Of a stretch of DNA of 64,000 bases, positions 1 through 7,628 are shown piece after piece (within the stretch, counting starts at the first letter, position 1; every line of letters starts with the position of its first letter). Source of the DNA: an uncultured bacterium (GTDB taxonomy: Bacteria > Pseudomonadota > Gammaproteobacteria > Burkholderiales > Burkholderiaceae_C); assembly GCA_903928495.1 (NCBI GenBank), contig CAIYQZ010000034.1:1-64000 (forward strand), written 5' to 3'. Made by a program: the position numbers and the translations under genes. The notes under the pieces were generated by a model. It was not told the DNA's origin. It was given only the letters and a program-made list of their open reading frames with translations, and made no database searches.

Positions 1-1236
1 CTGCGCCTGGTCATCGTGCGCGACATGTGGCTCACCGGCTTTGATGCCCCCTGCGTGCACACCATGTACGTGGACAAGCCCATGAAGGGCCACAACCTCA
101 TGCAGGCCATTGCCCGCGTGAACAGGGTGTTCAAAGACAAGCAAGGTGGCCTAGTGGTGGACTACATCGGCATCGGCAACGAGCTGAAAGCTGCCATGAA
201 GGAATACACCGCCAGCAAAGGCCGGGGCAAGCCCACGGTGGATGCACACGAAGCCCTGTCCCTGATGCTGGAGAAGCTGGATGTGCTGGGAGCCATGTTG
301 CACGGGTTTGACTGGTCAGCTTTCAAGACCGGGGGCCACTCAACATTGGCCGGTGCCGCCAACCATGTGCTGGGTCTGCCATCCACGAGCAAAGACAAGA
401 ACGGCAAGCCAGTGCGCGATGGCAAAAAGCGGTTTGCAGACGCGGCCCTGGCTCTGAGCAAAGCCTTCAGCCTGTGCTGCACGCTGGATGAAGCCAAAGC
501 CCTGCGCGACCAGGTGGCCTTCATGCAGGCAGTGAAGGTCATCCTGACCAAACGCGACATCACCCAGCAGAAGAAGACCGACGAACAGCGTGAAGCGGCC
601 ATTCGGATAATCATCAACGGCGCGGTGGTCAGCGACACGGTGGTGGACATCTTCGATGCCGTTGGCCTGGAGAAACCCAACATCGGTTTGCTGGACGACA
701 GCTTTCTGGCCCAGGTGCGCAACCTGCCCGAGCGCAACTTGGCGGTTGAGCTGCTGGAGCGTTTGCTGGAAGGCGAAATCAAGTCCAAGTTCGCCACCAA
801 CATCGTTCAGGAGAAGAAGTTTTCTGACCTGCTGAGCAACGTCATCACCCGGTACCAGAACCGCAGCATTGAAACTGCCCAGGTGATGGAAGAACTCGTG
901 GAGATGGCCAAGAAGTTCCGCGAGGCCGCCAACCGGGGCGCGGAACTGGGCCTGTCGGACGACGAGGTGCGGTTCTATGACGCCCTGGCCACCAACGAGT
1001 CGGCGGTGAAAGAGCTGACCGATGAAACCCTGAAAAAAATTGCCCACGAGCTGACCGAAAACCTGCGCAAGAACATCACGGTGGACTGGGCACAGCGGGA
1101 AAGCGTGCGGGCCACGCTGCGGCTGATGGTGAAGCGCATCCTGCGCAAGTACAAATATCCGCCTGATTTGCAGGATGCGGCGGTGGAACTTGTGTTGCAG
1201 CAGGCAGAGGTCATTGGAGAAGGCTGGGCAGTCTGA
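1..1236 (+). CDS. hsdR: Type I restriction enzyme R subunit, C-terminal part (5' truncated by window)
   Basis: HsdR is the DNA translocase and nuclease subunit of type I restriction-modification complexes and works with HsdM and HsdS. The visible 411 residues begin inside the second helicase lobe: TGFDAP at fragment residues 12-17 and QAIARVNR at 35-42 are the motif V and VI regions of HsdR-type SF2 motors. The long helical remainder matches the C-terminal region that contacts the methylase core. The frame is open from base 1, so the gene starts upstream; the nuclease and Walker motifs are not in view. hsdM and hsdS are expected to the left but cannot be seen. It converges on the minus-strand module of the element and is probably cargo. 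Confidence 0.93.
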   Translation: MRLVIVRDMWLTGFDAPCVHTMYVDKPMKGHNLMQAIARVNRVFKDKQGGLVVDYIGIGNELKAAMKEYTASKGRGKPTVDAHEALSLMLEKLDVLGAMLHGFDWSAFKTGGHSTLAGAANHVLGLPSTSKDKNGKPVRDGKKRFADAALALSKAFSLCCTLDEAKALRDQVAFMQAVKVILTKRDITQQKKTDEQREAAIRIIINGAVVSDTVVDIFDAVGLEKPNIGLLDDSFLAQVRNLPERNLAVELLERLLEGEIKSKFATNIVQEKKFSDLLSNVITRYQNRSIETAQVMEELVEMAKKFREAANRGAELGLSDDEVRFYDALATNESAVKELTDETLKKIAHELTENLRKNITVDWAQRESVRATLRLMVKRILRKYKYPPDLQDAAVELVLQQAEVIGEGWAV

Positions 1237-1242
1237 ATTCAA

Positions 1243-1268
1243 CCGTCTCCACAAATATGCGGAGACGG
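1243..1268 (+). terminator. Hairpin directly after hsdR
   Basis: A perfect 8-bp inverted repeat (CCGTCTCC / GGAGACGG) with a 10-nt loop starts 6 bases after the hsdR stop. There is no T-run behind it, so it is a stabilising or weak termination hairpin rather than a canonical intrinsic terminator. Confidence 0.45.
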
Positions 1269-1533
1269 CACTGGGCGCTGCATTTAAGGGCATCACATGC
1301 GCGAAGCACGACTTCACGACGCTCTCTCCTTGTTTGTAAGGAGTTGCTTGTTACAACGCCCGTTACATCAGCACAACCTTTTAACAGCCCCGGGTCGGGG
1401 TTACGACTTGTTGGCTTACGGTGACCAGCGCCAGCCCCAAAACAAAAAAATCTTGGCACAGTCTCCGGGCGTTGTGTTGGCTATCTCTCACTTTTCGGGC
1501 GTCGCGTTAAGCGTTGAATGCTGGTCGCTTGAC

Positions 1534-1615
1534 AACCCACGGGTTCTGCCTGGGTTACCCGTGGGGGTCCGGTGGGTTCGTCAACGGCTCGTCAACGGTC
1601 GTTCACGGTTCGTTG
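1534..1615. repeat. Non-coding stretch 1237-1762: hairpin plus short tandem repeat
   Basis: The 526 bases between hsdR and the next supported gene hold no convincing coding frame. Inside it lie an inverted repeat, CCCACGGG (1536-1543) and CCCGTGGG (1558-1565), then three near-identical 9-mers in tandem: CGTCAACGG at 1579-1587 and 1590-1598, and CGTTCACGG at 1600-1608 (period 10-11 bp, about one helical turn). A small palindrome, CCTGAA-TT-TTCAGG, sits at 1682-1695. The helical spacing suggests protein-binding sites. The function is unknown. Confidence 0.4.
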
Positions 1616-1762
1616 CACCTGTTGCCCGTAAGGACTGGCGGCAGGGCTTCAGGGAGTATTCCTTGGGATGGTCGCCGACCGCCTGAATTTTCAGGTGGTT
1701 GAAAAGATGAGCGCGTAATACAGCTCCAGCGGCTCGCTGAGCACGAGTCCATCAGTCGGGCA

Positions 1763-2044
1763 CTACGGTCGGCCCATCTGTCGGGCGGAACCCAAAAAAA
1801 TCTCAGTCACAAAATCGTCCTTGCTCTGGGGCTGGCGGCACCACTCGGATGGCAGCTCCCTGCCTTGGGACAGTGCAGCTATGGCAGCCAGGGGGCGATG
1901 CAACGTGAAGCGTGCCCATCCCTTTGGCTTGTTCCAGCGCTCAAAGCGAACCAGGTAGGCCAGGTATCGCTGGTGCAGGGCGACATTCCGCTCTTCACAC
2001 TGTGTGAGGTAGCAGAGGTGGGGGGGGTGGGTGCCTTGTTCCAT
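1763..2044 (-). CDS. Hypothetical protein (93 aa), weakly supported
   Basis: I do not recognise a family. The frame encodes a basic, aromatic-rich central part (RYLAYLVRFERWNKPKGWAR and following) whose residue use looks coding rather than random. An ATG at 2044 is taken as the start because the frame upstream of it runs into the intrinsic terminator at 2083-2107. No strong Shine-Dalgarno sequence precedes it. It lies downstream of that terminator, so it would need its own promoter or read-through. It may be a remnant of a longer gene. Confidence 0.35.
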   Translation of the reverse strand: MEQGTHPPHLCYLTQCEERNVALHQRYLAYLVRFERWNKPKGWARFTLHRPLAAIAALSQGRELPSEWCRQPQSKDDFVTEIFLGSARQMGRP

Positions 2045-2082
2045 GCCGTCATTCTCGGCCAACAGCGCCAGCACCAGACAAG

Positions 2083-2107
2083 AAAAACCCGGCACGGGGC
2101 CGGGTTT
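2083..2107 (-). terminator. Intrinsic terminator of the ImmA/membrane-protein pair
   Basis: On the minus strand a perfect 9-bp stem (AAACCCGGC / GCCGGGTTT) with a 5-nt loop runs into TTTTTC. It begins four bases after the stop codon of the 2111-2536 gene, which it clearly ends. Confidence 0.85.
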
Positions 2108-2110
2108 GTG

Positions 2111-2536
2111 CTACTTGCTCACTACCTTGGTCAAGGCTTCAACCGCTGTCGCCATTGTTTTGAGCACCTCGGAAAGCAATGTCATTTGTGGCATTTCCGG
2201 CCCGCCCTTGTCGCGCTCTGCACGGTCTGGGGCTGAAAACGTAGCCCGAAGCAACGAAAGGGTCACCACGGTTACGGCCACAACCAACGTGGCGAATATG
2301 CCCACAGTCCACGGAGAGAAAAAATGAATGTCAGAGGTGACTGCGCACATCAACTTGTAGATGATGAAGCCCAAAAATAGTACGACCAGAACTGACAAAC
2401 CGAAGGCGCCGCCTCGGTACTTTCTTCGATTGGCTGCATCGTCCAAAAGGGCGTTGGCTCTTTTGGACTCATCCAACTCCGGAATATCTCCCTGGCTCAG
2501 GTCCTCATAGGTCCTTACCGTTATTGGGTCGCTCAC
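2111..2536 (-). CDS. Two-pass membrane protein downstream of an ImmA/IrrE protease
   Basis: The family is not recognised. The 141-aa protein has a charged N-terminal 35-40 residues, then two hydrophobic segments (around residues 45-66, GLSVLVVLFLGFIIYKLMC, and about 76-97, TVGIFATLVVAVTVVTLSLL), then a polar C-terminal tail. The start ATG overlaps the stop of the protease gene by 4 bp (ATGA), so the two are probably translationally coupled. A T-tract terminator follows at once. A membrane partner or substrate of the protease is a reasonable guess, as an immunity, toxin or signalling unit, but nothing in the sequence shows it. Confidence 0.8.
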   Translation of the reverse strand: MSDPITVRTYEDLSQGDIPELDESKRANALLDDAANRRKYRGGAFGLSVLVVLFLGFIIYKLMCAVTSDIHFFSPWTVGIFATLVVAVTVVTLSLLRATFSAPDRAERDKGGPEMPQMTLLSEVLKTMATAVEALTKVVSK

Positions 2537-3057
2537 ACTGACAGCCCAAGGTTGTTAACGCGGTATGTCATGGCGACTTTGGACACCTGAAATGCAGTTG
2601 CCAAGTCATCAACGGAACTGAATTGCCCAGACCGCACCAGTTTGGCAACGGCATTGGCGGGCATCAACAACTCAGCAGCAAATTGATTAGCCGCACGCTC
2701 CATGGGCGAAGACTGTGCTGAGGAGAAATTTGTAGAAATATCCCGTGGTGCATCCTCGTGGCCCAATGCCCAATGCCCAAGCTCATGGGCAAGGGTAAAC
2801 CTCTGGCGCAGTACCCCTTCATCAATATTGACCTCAATGACCATTTTGTCGCGCAGGAAGTGACCGCTAAATGGGTAATCTTCGTCGGCGAATACCGAGC
2901 TGATGTTCTTGATGGTCAATCCGACCTTGCGAGCAATTTCTTCAGGGCGAACAGGAAGAACGCCGTTCCAATGGCTCGCTAGCAGCTCACGCGCTGCCGC
3001 TGCCGGGGATTTCCCCCCAGCCCGGTTGAGCGAGGGGGGTGCAAATGTCTGTGACAT
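2533..3057 (-). CDS. ImmA/IrrE-family metallo-endopeptidase
   Basis: These soluble zinc proteases cut repressor-type regulators; ImmA of ICEBs1 cleaves the repressor ImmR, and IrrE/PprI of Deinococcus cleaves DdrO. The 174-aa protein carries the zinc motif HELGH (residues 91-95) within FTLAHELGHWALGHE, and a downstream glutamate (E120 in MERAANQFAAELLMP) is the likely third ligand. The ATG at 3057 is chosen because AGGAGG lies 7 bases upstream. The usual XRE-repressor partner is not beside it; instead it overlaps a membrane-protein gene. In this element it could control induction by cleaving a repressor encoded elsewhere. Confidence 0.88.
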   Translation of the reverse strand: MSQTFAPPSLNRAGGKSPAAAARELLASHWNGVLPVRPEEIARKVGLTIKNISSVFADEDYPFSGHFLRDKMVIEVNIDEGVLRQRFTLAHELGHWALGHEDAPRDISTNFSSAQSSPMERAANQFAAELLMPANAVAKLVRSGQFSSVDDLATAFQVSKVAMTYRVNNLGLSV

Positions 3058-3179
3058 ATCGAACCTCCTAGTAGCCAATGAATACGCACCGTTATATTTT
3101 GACGGATATCGATGGATTTCGTTCCATGGATACCCCTACCCATCCAGAACAAAGCTTCATTTGTCGCAGCGCCTAAAGG

Positions 3180-3202
3180 AAAAACCCGGCGCAGTGGCCG
3201 GG
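3180..3202 (-). terminator. Intrinsic terminator, minus strand
   Basis: On the minus strand CCCGGC-CACTGC-GCCGGG is followed by TTTTTCC. It would end transcripts coming from the 86-aa gene and the membrane-protein gene to its right. Confidence 0.7.
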
Positions 3203-3467
3203 CAAGTCCTGCTGTCACACAGGCCCGCTCAGGGAGGTAAAGCGGGCCCCGTCGAGGGGTAAAAGTTTACTGCGGCCATTGAAACCTCATGGCTTTGTGG
3301 GATTGACCCAGCGTAGTGTGGTGTCTGTCCTCGCACACGGAGCAATTCCGATTTGGTGCTTTGCCGGTGCGCCGGGCCCAGCGCACCAACTGCACAAGGC
3401 AGCCCCCTTCTCCCTAGGGTCAAAGCAGCAGCCAGTCTAACCCCGGCCTTGGCCTGATGGCTACCAG
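3203..3467. other. Non-coding stretch 3058-3467 with a second hairpin
   Basis: This 410-base gap holds the terminator at 3180-3202 and a second perfect 8-bp hairpin, GGCCCGCT (3222-3229) and AGCGGGCC (3241-3248), with an 11-nt loop. The promoter of the ImmA/IrrE gene must lie in its left part (AT-rich around 3080-3130). I see no convincing gene; the minus-strand frame through it reads across both hairpins and has atypical composition. Confidence 0.5.
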
Positions 3468-3728
3468 TCACCCGCGCCCCGTTGATTGAACGAACTCGGG
3501 CTGAGTCAGCCCCTCGCGTTCAGGCACGGTCTGCCCTTGTTCTTTGTTCTGTTGCGCGGTCAATTCCCTGTGCGCCTTCGCGGCCATCATCTTGGCCGCA
3601 ATCTCCACGGCTTCCATGCTGGGCATCTTGCCTCCATCCTTCTCCAGCATCTTGGCAATTTCCCCCAGTGCTGCGGCCTCCAGCCTTTTCATTGATGGCA
3701 CGGGCCGTGTGTCTGGTGAATCGTTCAT
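3468..3728 (-). CDS. Small hypothetical protein (86 aa)
   Basis: Not recognised. The protein is mostly helical and charged (KRLEAAALGEIAKMLEKDGG around residues 14-33, then MEAVEIAAKMMAAKAHRELTA) with a disordered C-terminus. The ATG at 3728 has AGGGAAA 5-6 bases upstream, a good ribosome site, and the residue composition looks genuinely coding. It lies in the element's leftward module, 78 bp downstream of the membrane-protein gene. No catalytic or binding motif is visible. Confidence 0.65.
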   Translation of the reverse strand: MNDSPDTRPVPSMKRLEAAALGEIAKMLEKDGGKMPSMEAVEIAAKMMAAKAHRELTAQQNKEQGQTVPEREGLTQPEFVQSTGRG

Positions 3729-3806
3729 TGGTTTCCCTGCCGTTCAGAGTTGAGTGTCATGTTCCTCGATGCATTCAATCGCAAAGAACGACTCTCACTC
3801 GCTGAA

Positions 3807-4625
3807 TCACTGGTTGAATTTCTCGCGACAAATCCGCAACCCCACATTCACCCCATGTGGCGTTGGTGCTTTTGCTGCATCTTGTTGGCATGACTCATAA
3901 CGACTTTGGTCAAGCCAGCCCAGTTTCGGTTTGGTCATGGCACTGTTCGTCGTGGGTAAAGCCACGCCAAGTGCCTCAGCCAGTTTGGCTTTGTCCCACT
4001 GTGGGTAATAAGCTTGGTGAATGACGTTCAGAGCCGATTCATCGCTCAGGCCAGAAAGTTCAGGCAGTCGCTTGCGTGCTTCTGCCATGCTAGTGACCCG
4101 CGCAACCTTTTGTCCATGATTGGATTGAGTCAAATGGCTTGAGTCACTGTGAGATTGGGCAGCGCCATTTCCGGCATCGCCCGTAGCGCTGCTTGGTTGA
4201 ATTTGCACATGTGGTTGATGCGCAATGCTCGACCCGGCAACCGGGTGACTCTGTTGGCTATCGCCAGTTGGTGCGCCCGTCTTCGTCTCTACCTCGAACC
4301 GCTCTGGTTCGTCGGGCTTTGATGACCACAACGCTGAAACTGCAATCGCCAAAATCAGCCCAACAAGTGGCAAGGCCAGGTGAGCTTTCGTCAAGATAGC
4401 CCAAACCTTGGGCCCTGTGTATCTGGTTGCCGACCGCCAAGTGCCTACACCCCAGAAAACCAGATATGCCAGCACCGCCAATCCAATCAGAATTGCAGTA
4501 GCAGAGCCCGGCACAAGCCTCATTCCTGATAACCACGCCAACACAAAAAGCCCGTTGGGTAGCAACACCCCATAAATCCAGTACGCCTTAACTAGCCGTA
4601 CATCACCGTTCCAAAACTTGCCCAT
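3807..4625 (-). CDS. Membrane protein with three N-terminal segments and a soluble C-terminus
   Basis: The family is not recognised. The 272-aa protein has hydrophobic segments at about residues 14-35, 42-64 and 82-104, a Ser/Gln/His-rich linker (about 110-175), and a compact C-terminal domain with an ALNVIHQAYYPQWDK-like helix and two cysteines near the end. The ATG at 4625 is preferred because GGAGGAG lies 7 bases upstream; an in-frame GTG at 4679 would add 18 residues and overlap the neighbouring stop. It follows the zinc-ribbon gene in the leftward module. An envelope protein of the element is the most that can be said. Confidence 0.75.
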   Translation of the reverse strand: MGKFWNGDVRLVKAYWIYGVLLPNGLFVLAWLSGMRLVPGSATAILIGLAVLAYLVFWGVGTWRSATRYTGPKVWAILTKAHLALPLVGLILAIAVSALWSSKPDEPERFEVETKTGAPTGDSQQSHPVAGSSIAHQPHVQIQPSSATGDAGNGAAQSHSDSSHLTQSNHGQKVARVTSMAEARKRLPELSGLSDESALNVIHQAYYPQWDKAKLAEALGVALPTTNSAMTKPKLGWLDQSRYESCQQDAAKAPTPHGVNVGLRICREKFNQ

Positions 4626-4672
4626 TGCAGACTCCTCCCCTACTGTTTGGGCCTTGATTTCCAAGCCCTTGA

Positions 4673-5260
4673 TTAACACTGTAAGCGGGATTTGAGTCGT
4701 CCGGTCAGCCTGTCTAGGCTCTCGCCCAAGTACCCCAACGCCACCTCAGAGCGCCTTGTGTGCTCGTTCAACAGCCGCAGGTAGGTCTTCGTATGCATCC
4801 CCTTCGGTCGGCCCCCCGTGTCGCTCAGGATGCCTGCCTGCCACCCCAGCTTGCGACGGAGTTTGTTGGCCTGACGTGCTGCCCTGTCTTCCAGGGTTTC
4901 GCGCTGGCTGCGGTAGTTGGCCCCCCAGCAGTGACGGCAAGCCAGTTCACGGCCACCGTACAACACCGCCACGCGCTTGTCGCACCTGGGGCAGTGCCAC
5001 CACACACGCGAACCAAAGTGCAAGGCGGTGCGCTCCAGGGTCAGCAGGCGATTGAAGGCGTGCCATGTGCTCTCACCCGTTGCGCGGGTGCGCCACTCAA
5101 CCCACAGGCCATCGTGGCGGGCCTGGGTGTGCAGGGTGATGCTCACGCCCTCTCTGCGTGTCCATTGCGCCCAGTTCATGCGGTCTGTGGCCAAGTAGCC
5201 ATCGCGGGCCAGTTGCCGAATGTCCAGCGCCATCAATTCATCGGTGCATCTGCGTGTCAT
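4673..5260 (-). CDS. Zinc-ribbon-like element protein (195 aa)
   Basis: The middle carries paired CxxC motifs, CPRC (HCPRCDKRVAVLYGG) and CRHC (LACRHCWGANYRSQRE), typical of a four-cysteine zinc ribbon, flanked by Trp-rich N-terminal sequence and a basic helical C-terminus (RAARQANKLRRKLGW). Proteins with this layout are common in proteobacterial genomic islands, but I know of no assigned function. The ATG at 5260 gives 195 aa; a second ATG (MALDIRQL) ten codons in is possible because neither has a strong ribosome site. Nucleic-acid binding is an inference from the zinc ribbon and basic tail. Confidence 0.75.
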   Translation of the reverse strand: MTRRCTDELMALDIRQLARDGYLATDRMNWAQWTRREGVSITLHTQARHDGLWVEWRTRATGESTWHAFNRLLTLERTALHFGSRVWWHCPRCDKRVAVLYGGRELACRHCWGANYRSQRETLEDRAARQANKLRRKLGWQAGILSDTGGRPKGMHTKTYLRLLNEHTRRSEVALGYLGESLDRLTGRLKSRLQC

Positions 5261-5366
5261 TTTTCATCATGCGAAATCATTTGGGATTTGCCAACATTAC
5301 TGCGCACCCCGTCTGCATGCTCCCAGCGGGTCAAAGCGCTGTGGTGGCTTGAAAGGCGCTGTGCGG

Positions 5367-5792
5367 CTACCCCAGCAAACGCCCATCACGGTCAACCAGG
5401 TATCCAAAGCCCTCAATCCCGTTCACCAGCTTAGGCTTTGTGTGGTCGGGGTCATGGACCACCACCCCATTAAAGCCAACCAGCGCATGGCCCATCAGCT
5501 TCCCACGATTGATGCAGCTCCCAAACACGAAGTGATGACGCCCTATCAAACTGATTGGGAGAAATCCACCAGCGACTAAAGGAGCGCAAAACTTCAAGTG
5601 CATACCCTTTGACGAAAACCACTCATTGACCACACGCCAAAAGTGTTCGTAGTCAGGAGCGCAGAGCGCTGCAAAGTGGGGCACCTCATCGAGATTCATC
5701 TCCAATATCGAAGCTGTTGCCGCTCTGAAACAGTCGCCAATCTGCCCGTTGATTGGGTCGTGGTCCGTTACGCGCTGAAAAACCGGTTTCAT
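5367..5792 (-). CDS. Papain-fold-like (cysteine peptidase-like) element protein
   Basis: The 141-aa protein starts with a GDCFRAATASIL block (Cys near residue 21) followed by VPHF, and later has GHALVGFNGVVVHDPDH. A Gly-Asp-Cys at the head of a helix with a later His and Asp matches the layout of small papain/NlpC-like folds seen in phage and plasmid proteins. Catalysis is not proven. The ATG at 5792 is chosen for AAGGA 8 bases upstream. The gene follows the 151-aa gene by 20 bp and is probably in the same transcript. Confidence 0.65.
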   Translation of the reverse strand: MKPVFQRVTDHDPINGQIGDCFRAATASILEMNLDEVPHFAALCAPDYEHFWRVVNEWFSSKGMHLKFCAPLVAGGFLPISLIGRHHFVFGSCINRGKLMGHALVGFNGVVVHDPDHTKPKLVNGIEGFGYLVDRDGRLLG

Positions 5793-5812
5793 GTGGTGTC
5801 CTTGGTGTGCGG

Positions 5813-6268
5813 TCACAGCAGTGGCGCTTGCGTTGGTGTGGCCTGAGCGGTCGCTGGCTGCGCAGCGGCGGGTGCTGGGTATGCGGCGGTGGCGGACACC
5901 TGGGTGGTGGTGCCCTCAAAATCAGCGCACCACTCGTCTGCCAGCTCGGCCAGCATGGTGATGGTGTTCAGTTCGTGGCTCAGGTCGGCGTACTTGTGGT
6001 CGCTGTGGTCGGTCATGTATTGCCCCAATTCATCAATCCGGTCACGCAAGGCCAGCATGCGGCGCTGCAAGGCGGCGATGGTCTTGGCGGCTTGTGGGTC
6101 TGCTTCCATCAGCCCGAAGTGCTCGCACAGGGCACGCAACTGCCAGGGGTGTATCAGCACCTCGTCTGATTCGCTGAAGTCGCTGTGCTGGGTCAGCACG
6201 ATGACGGGGCCGTTCTCGTCGTTCTGCCATTCGGCTTTGACGTGGTGGTGGGTCAAGTTGGGTTTCAT
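5813..6268 (-). CDS. Hypothetical acidic element protein (151 aa)
   Basis: Not recognised. The N-terminal part reads as an alpha/beta domain (residues 1-60, with VIVLTQ and DEVLIHPWQLRALCEHFGL), then two helices (LQRRMLALRDRIDELGQYM and LSHELNTITMLAELADEW), and an Ala/Pro/Thr-rich tail. The ATG at 6268 has GAGAAG about 9 bases upstream. It sits 14 bp after the putative replication initiator and probably belongs to the same operon. No membrane segment or catalytic motif is evident. Confidence 0.7.
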   Translation of the reverse strand: MKPNLTHHHVKAEWQNDENGPVIVLTQHSDFSESDEVLIHPWQLRALCEHFGLMEADPQAAKTIAALQRRMLALRDRIDELGQYMTDHSDHKYADLSHELNTITMLAELADEWCADFEGTTTQVSATAAYPAPAAAQPATAQATPTQAPLL

Positions 6269-6282
6269 GGTCGGGTCTTCTC

Positions 6283-7290
6283 TCAATCAGTCCATGCGCT
6301 CAGGTCGTGGGCGTGTTCGTCGTGTTCACGGGTCAGGCCGTCAACGTGTGGGTGACGGTGGTTGGCAGCGCCAGCAGGTACCGTGGCGGCTGGCCTGGGG
6401 CAATGGCGGCCAATTGCTCGTTGCTGTGCATCGCGGGCACGGCGCAGGCGGTCGGCTTTGCTGTGGTTCGTCCAGTTCGAACGGCAACCCACAGCAGCCC
6501 AAAGGGCGGCCAAACTGTCGATGGCTTCTAGGCTGATGCCGTCATCGTTCGTGGTGGCCTTGTCATCGTTGCCATGGTCTTGGGTAGTGCCCATTTCCCC
6601 CACTGGGGTGGCAATGTATAGAGGTGGTACACGCGGTGTCCTATGGCTTGCTTTTTCAGGTTGACCCGAAAAACCGGCTGAAACCGTTGCTGGGCTTGGG
6701 TTTGCGGGGTTTTCAGCCATAGTCACGCCGTGTCCTAGTCGTTCTGTCCATGTGTCACGCGGTGTACTGGTTTTGGGGCTGACTACGTCACGCGGTGTCC
6801 TGGTTACTGTCACGCCGTGTCCTAGGGCTTTTTTTTCTGAAGCGACCTTTGCGGCTTCTTCAGCGGTGGCGATGAGGTGTTGACCCTGCTCGATGGTCGC
6901 CACGGTTTTCCACTCGTTGGTGGCCTTCATGGCTGTCAGGTGCTTTGCCGGAATCTCGTGACACTCTCGGTCTGTCACCCGGTACAGGTTGGCCAGGCGC
7001 TGTCCACCTTTGGCGCATCCACCTTTGCGGGTGACCGCAATCAGGCCCACGGCACATAGCGCCCGCAGGCTCCGGGCAAGGGTCAGGTGGTGGTTGATGC
7101 CACAACTCTTGGCACGGCTCAGGGGCAAGGACAAGTCGCCATTGTTGTACCCCTTGAGCTCGCGCAGCAGGGCAAGGTATGCCATCACATCGTGTGGGGA
7201 TAAGCACTTGAATGCGGGGCTGTCGTAAATGTCGGCATACACCCGCAGGCTGTGCCCCCTTGGGTCGCGTGGTGGCTTGGGTGCGCTCAT
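6283..7290 (-). CDS. Putative replication initiator with in-gene iterons
   Basis: The 335-aa protein begins with a winged-helix-like domain (about residues 15-105; LSPHDVMAYLALLREL, then SLRALCAVGLIAVTRKGG and NLYRVT). A low-complexity Thr/Pro/Ser linker follows (about 150-230), then a short basic C-terminal part. The linker-coding DNA holds five 16-bp repeats in the same orientation (listed separately). A DNA-binding N-terminus, an iteron-bearing linker and a C-terminal part is the plan of lambda O, whose gene contains the lambda origin. The start overlaps the preceding stop by 4 bp (ATGA). Initiator function is inferred; a pure transcription regulator is the alternative. Confidence 0.65.
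   Translation of the reverse strand: MSAPKPPRDPRGHSLRVYADIYDSPAFKCLSPHDVMAYLALLRELKGYNNGDLSLPLSRAKSCGINHHLTLARSLRALCAVGLIAVTRKGGCAKGGQRLANLYRVTDRECHEIPAKHLTAMKATNEWKTVATIEQGQHLIATAEEAAKVASEKKALGHGVTVTRTPRDVVSPKTSTPRDTWTERLGHGVTMAENPANPSPATVSAGFSGQPEKASHRTPRVPPLYIATPVGEMGTTQDHGNDDKATTNDDGISLEAIDSLAALWAAVGCRSNWTNHSKADRLRRARDAQQRAIGRHCPRPAATVPAGAANHRHPHVDGLTREHDEHAHDLSAWTD
6629..6825 (+). repeat. Five iteron-like direct repeats inside the putative initiator gene
   Basis: The consensus on the + strand is TCACGCSGTGTCCTRG. Copies: 6629-6646 (variant, ACACGCGGTGTCCTATGG), 6723-6738, 6755-6770, 6788-6803 and 6810-6825. Start-to-start distances are 94, 32, 33 and 22 bp, close to 9, 3, 3 and 2 helical turns. 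The core CAC-N3-GTG is dyad-symmetric. The repeats are read in two reading frames of the overlapping protein (GHGVT twice, TPRD or TPRV three times), so they are conserved as DNA rather than as a protein motif. A T8 tract at 6829-6836 borders the array. An origin of replication is the favoured reading. Confidence 0.75.
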
Positions 7291-7628
7291 GCGGCACCAC
7301 CTTTCAGCAGTCGGTGTGCGACTTGCTTTGCGTGCATTGGCAGGCTGTAAATGGCTTGTCGGCCAGTCTTTGCCGGGTTGCGGTCGGATTTGACGGGCCA
7401 GCCCATTTCATCCTTCAGGCGGTGCACCTCGGCAGCCAGTCTCCAGCCCATACCCTCGCGCAGCCAGTCACGCTGCATCAGCGTTGGCCGTGTCACCAAG
7501 TCCACCAGCGCACGCATGGCATCGGTGCCCGGTTGAGGCAAAGTGGGGGAGAATGCGGGCAAGTCGAACAATTCGGTTTGTTGACTGAAAGCCCCGCTGA
7601 CTTTGGACGGTTTCGGGGCTTTTTTCAT
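7287..7628 (-). CDS. Small HTH-like element protein (113 aa)
   Basis: Not assigned to a named family. The second half (about residues 45-105) reads as a helix-turn-helix module: LVTRPTLMQRDWLREGMG, GWRLAAEVHRLKDEMGWPVKSD, then QAIYSLP. This resembles small winged-helix domains in island and phage proteins. It overlaps its upstream gene and the initiator by 4 bp at each end (ATGA at both), so the three are translationally coupled. A DNA-binding accessory to replication or a regulator is likely but unproven. Confidence 0.7.
   Translation of the reverse strand: MKKAPKPSKVSGAFSQQTELFDLPAFSPTLPQPGTDAMRALVDLVTRPTLMQRDWLREGMGWRLAAEVHRLKDEMGWPVKSDRNPAKTGRQAIYSLPMHAKQVAHRLLKGGAA

Noticed and set aside
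1380-1530. Integron attC-like site (GTTAAGC and nearby inverted repeats)
   Set aside because: Only one core-like heptamer is present, with no paired complementary core and no integron integrase.
1297-1686. 129-aa + strand frame after hsdR
   Set aside because: It crosses the tandem 9-mers and the inverted repeat, has atypical residue use and no ribosome site.
3229-3471. 80-aa minus-strand frame whose ATG overlaps the 86-aa gene stop (ATGA)
   Set aside because: The overlap looks like translational coupling, but the frame ends within one perfect hairpin and the peptide has no coherent composition. It was kept only as a note in the non-coding stretch.
6629-6825. A CRISPR array
   Set aside because: The repeats are only 16 bp, the spacing is 6-78 bp and irregular, and they lie inside a coding frame with no cas gene; iterons fit better.
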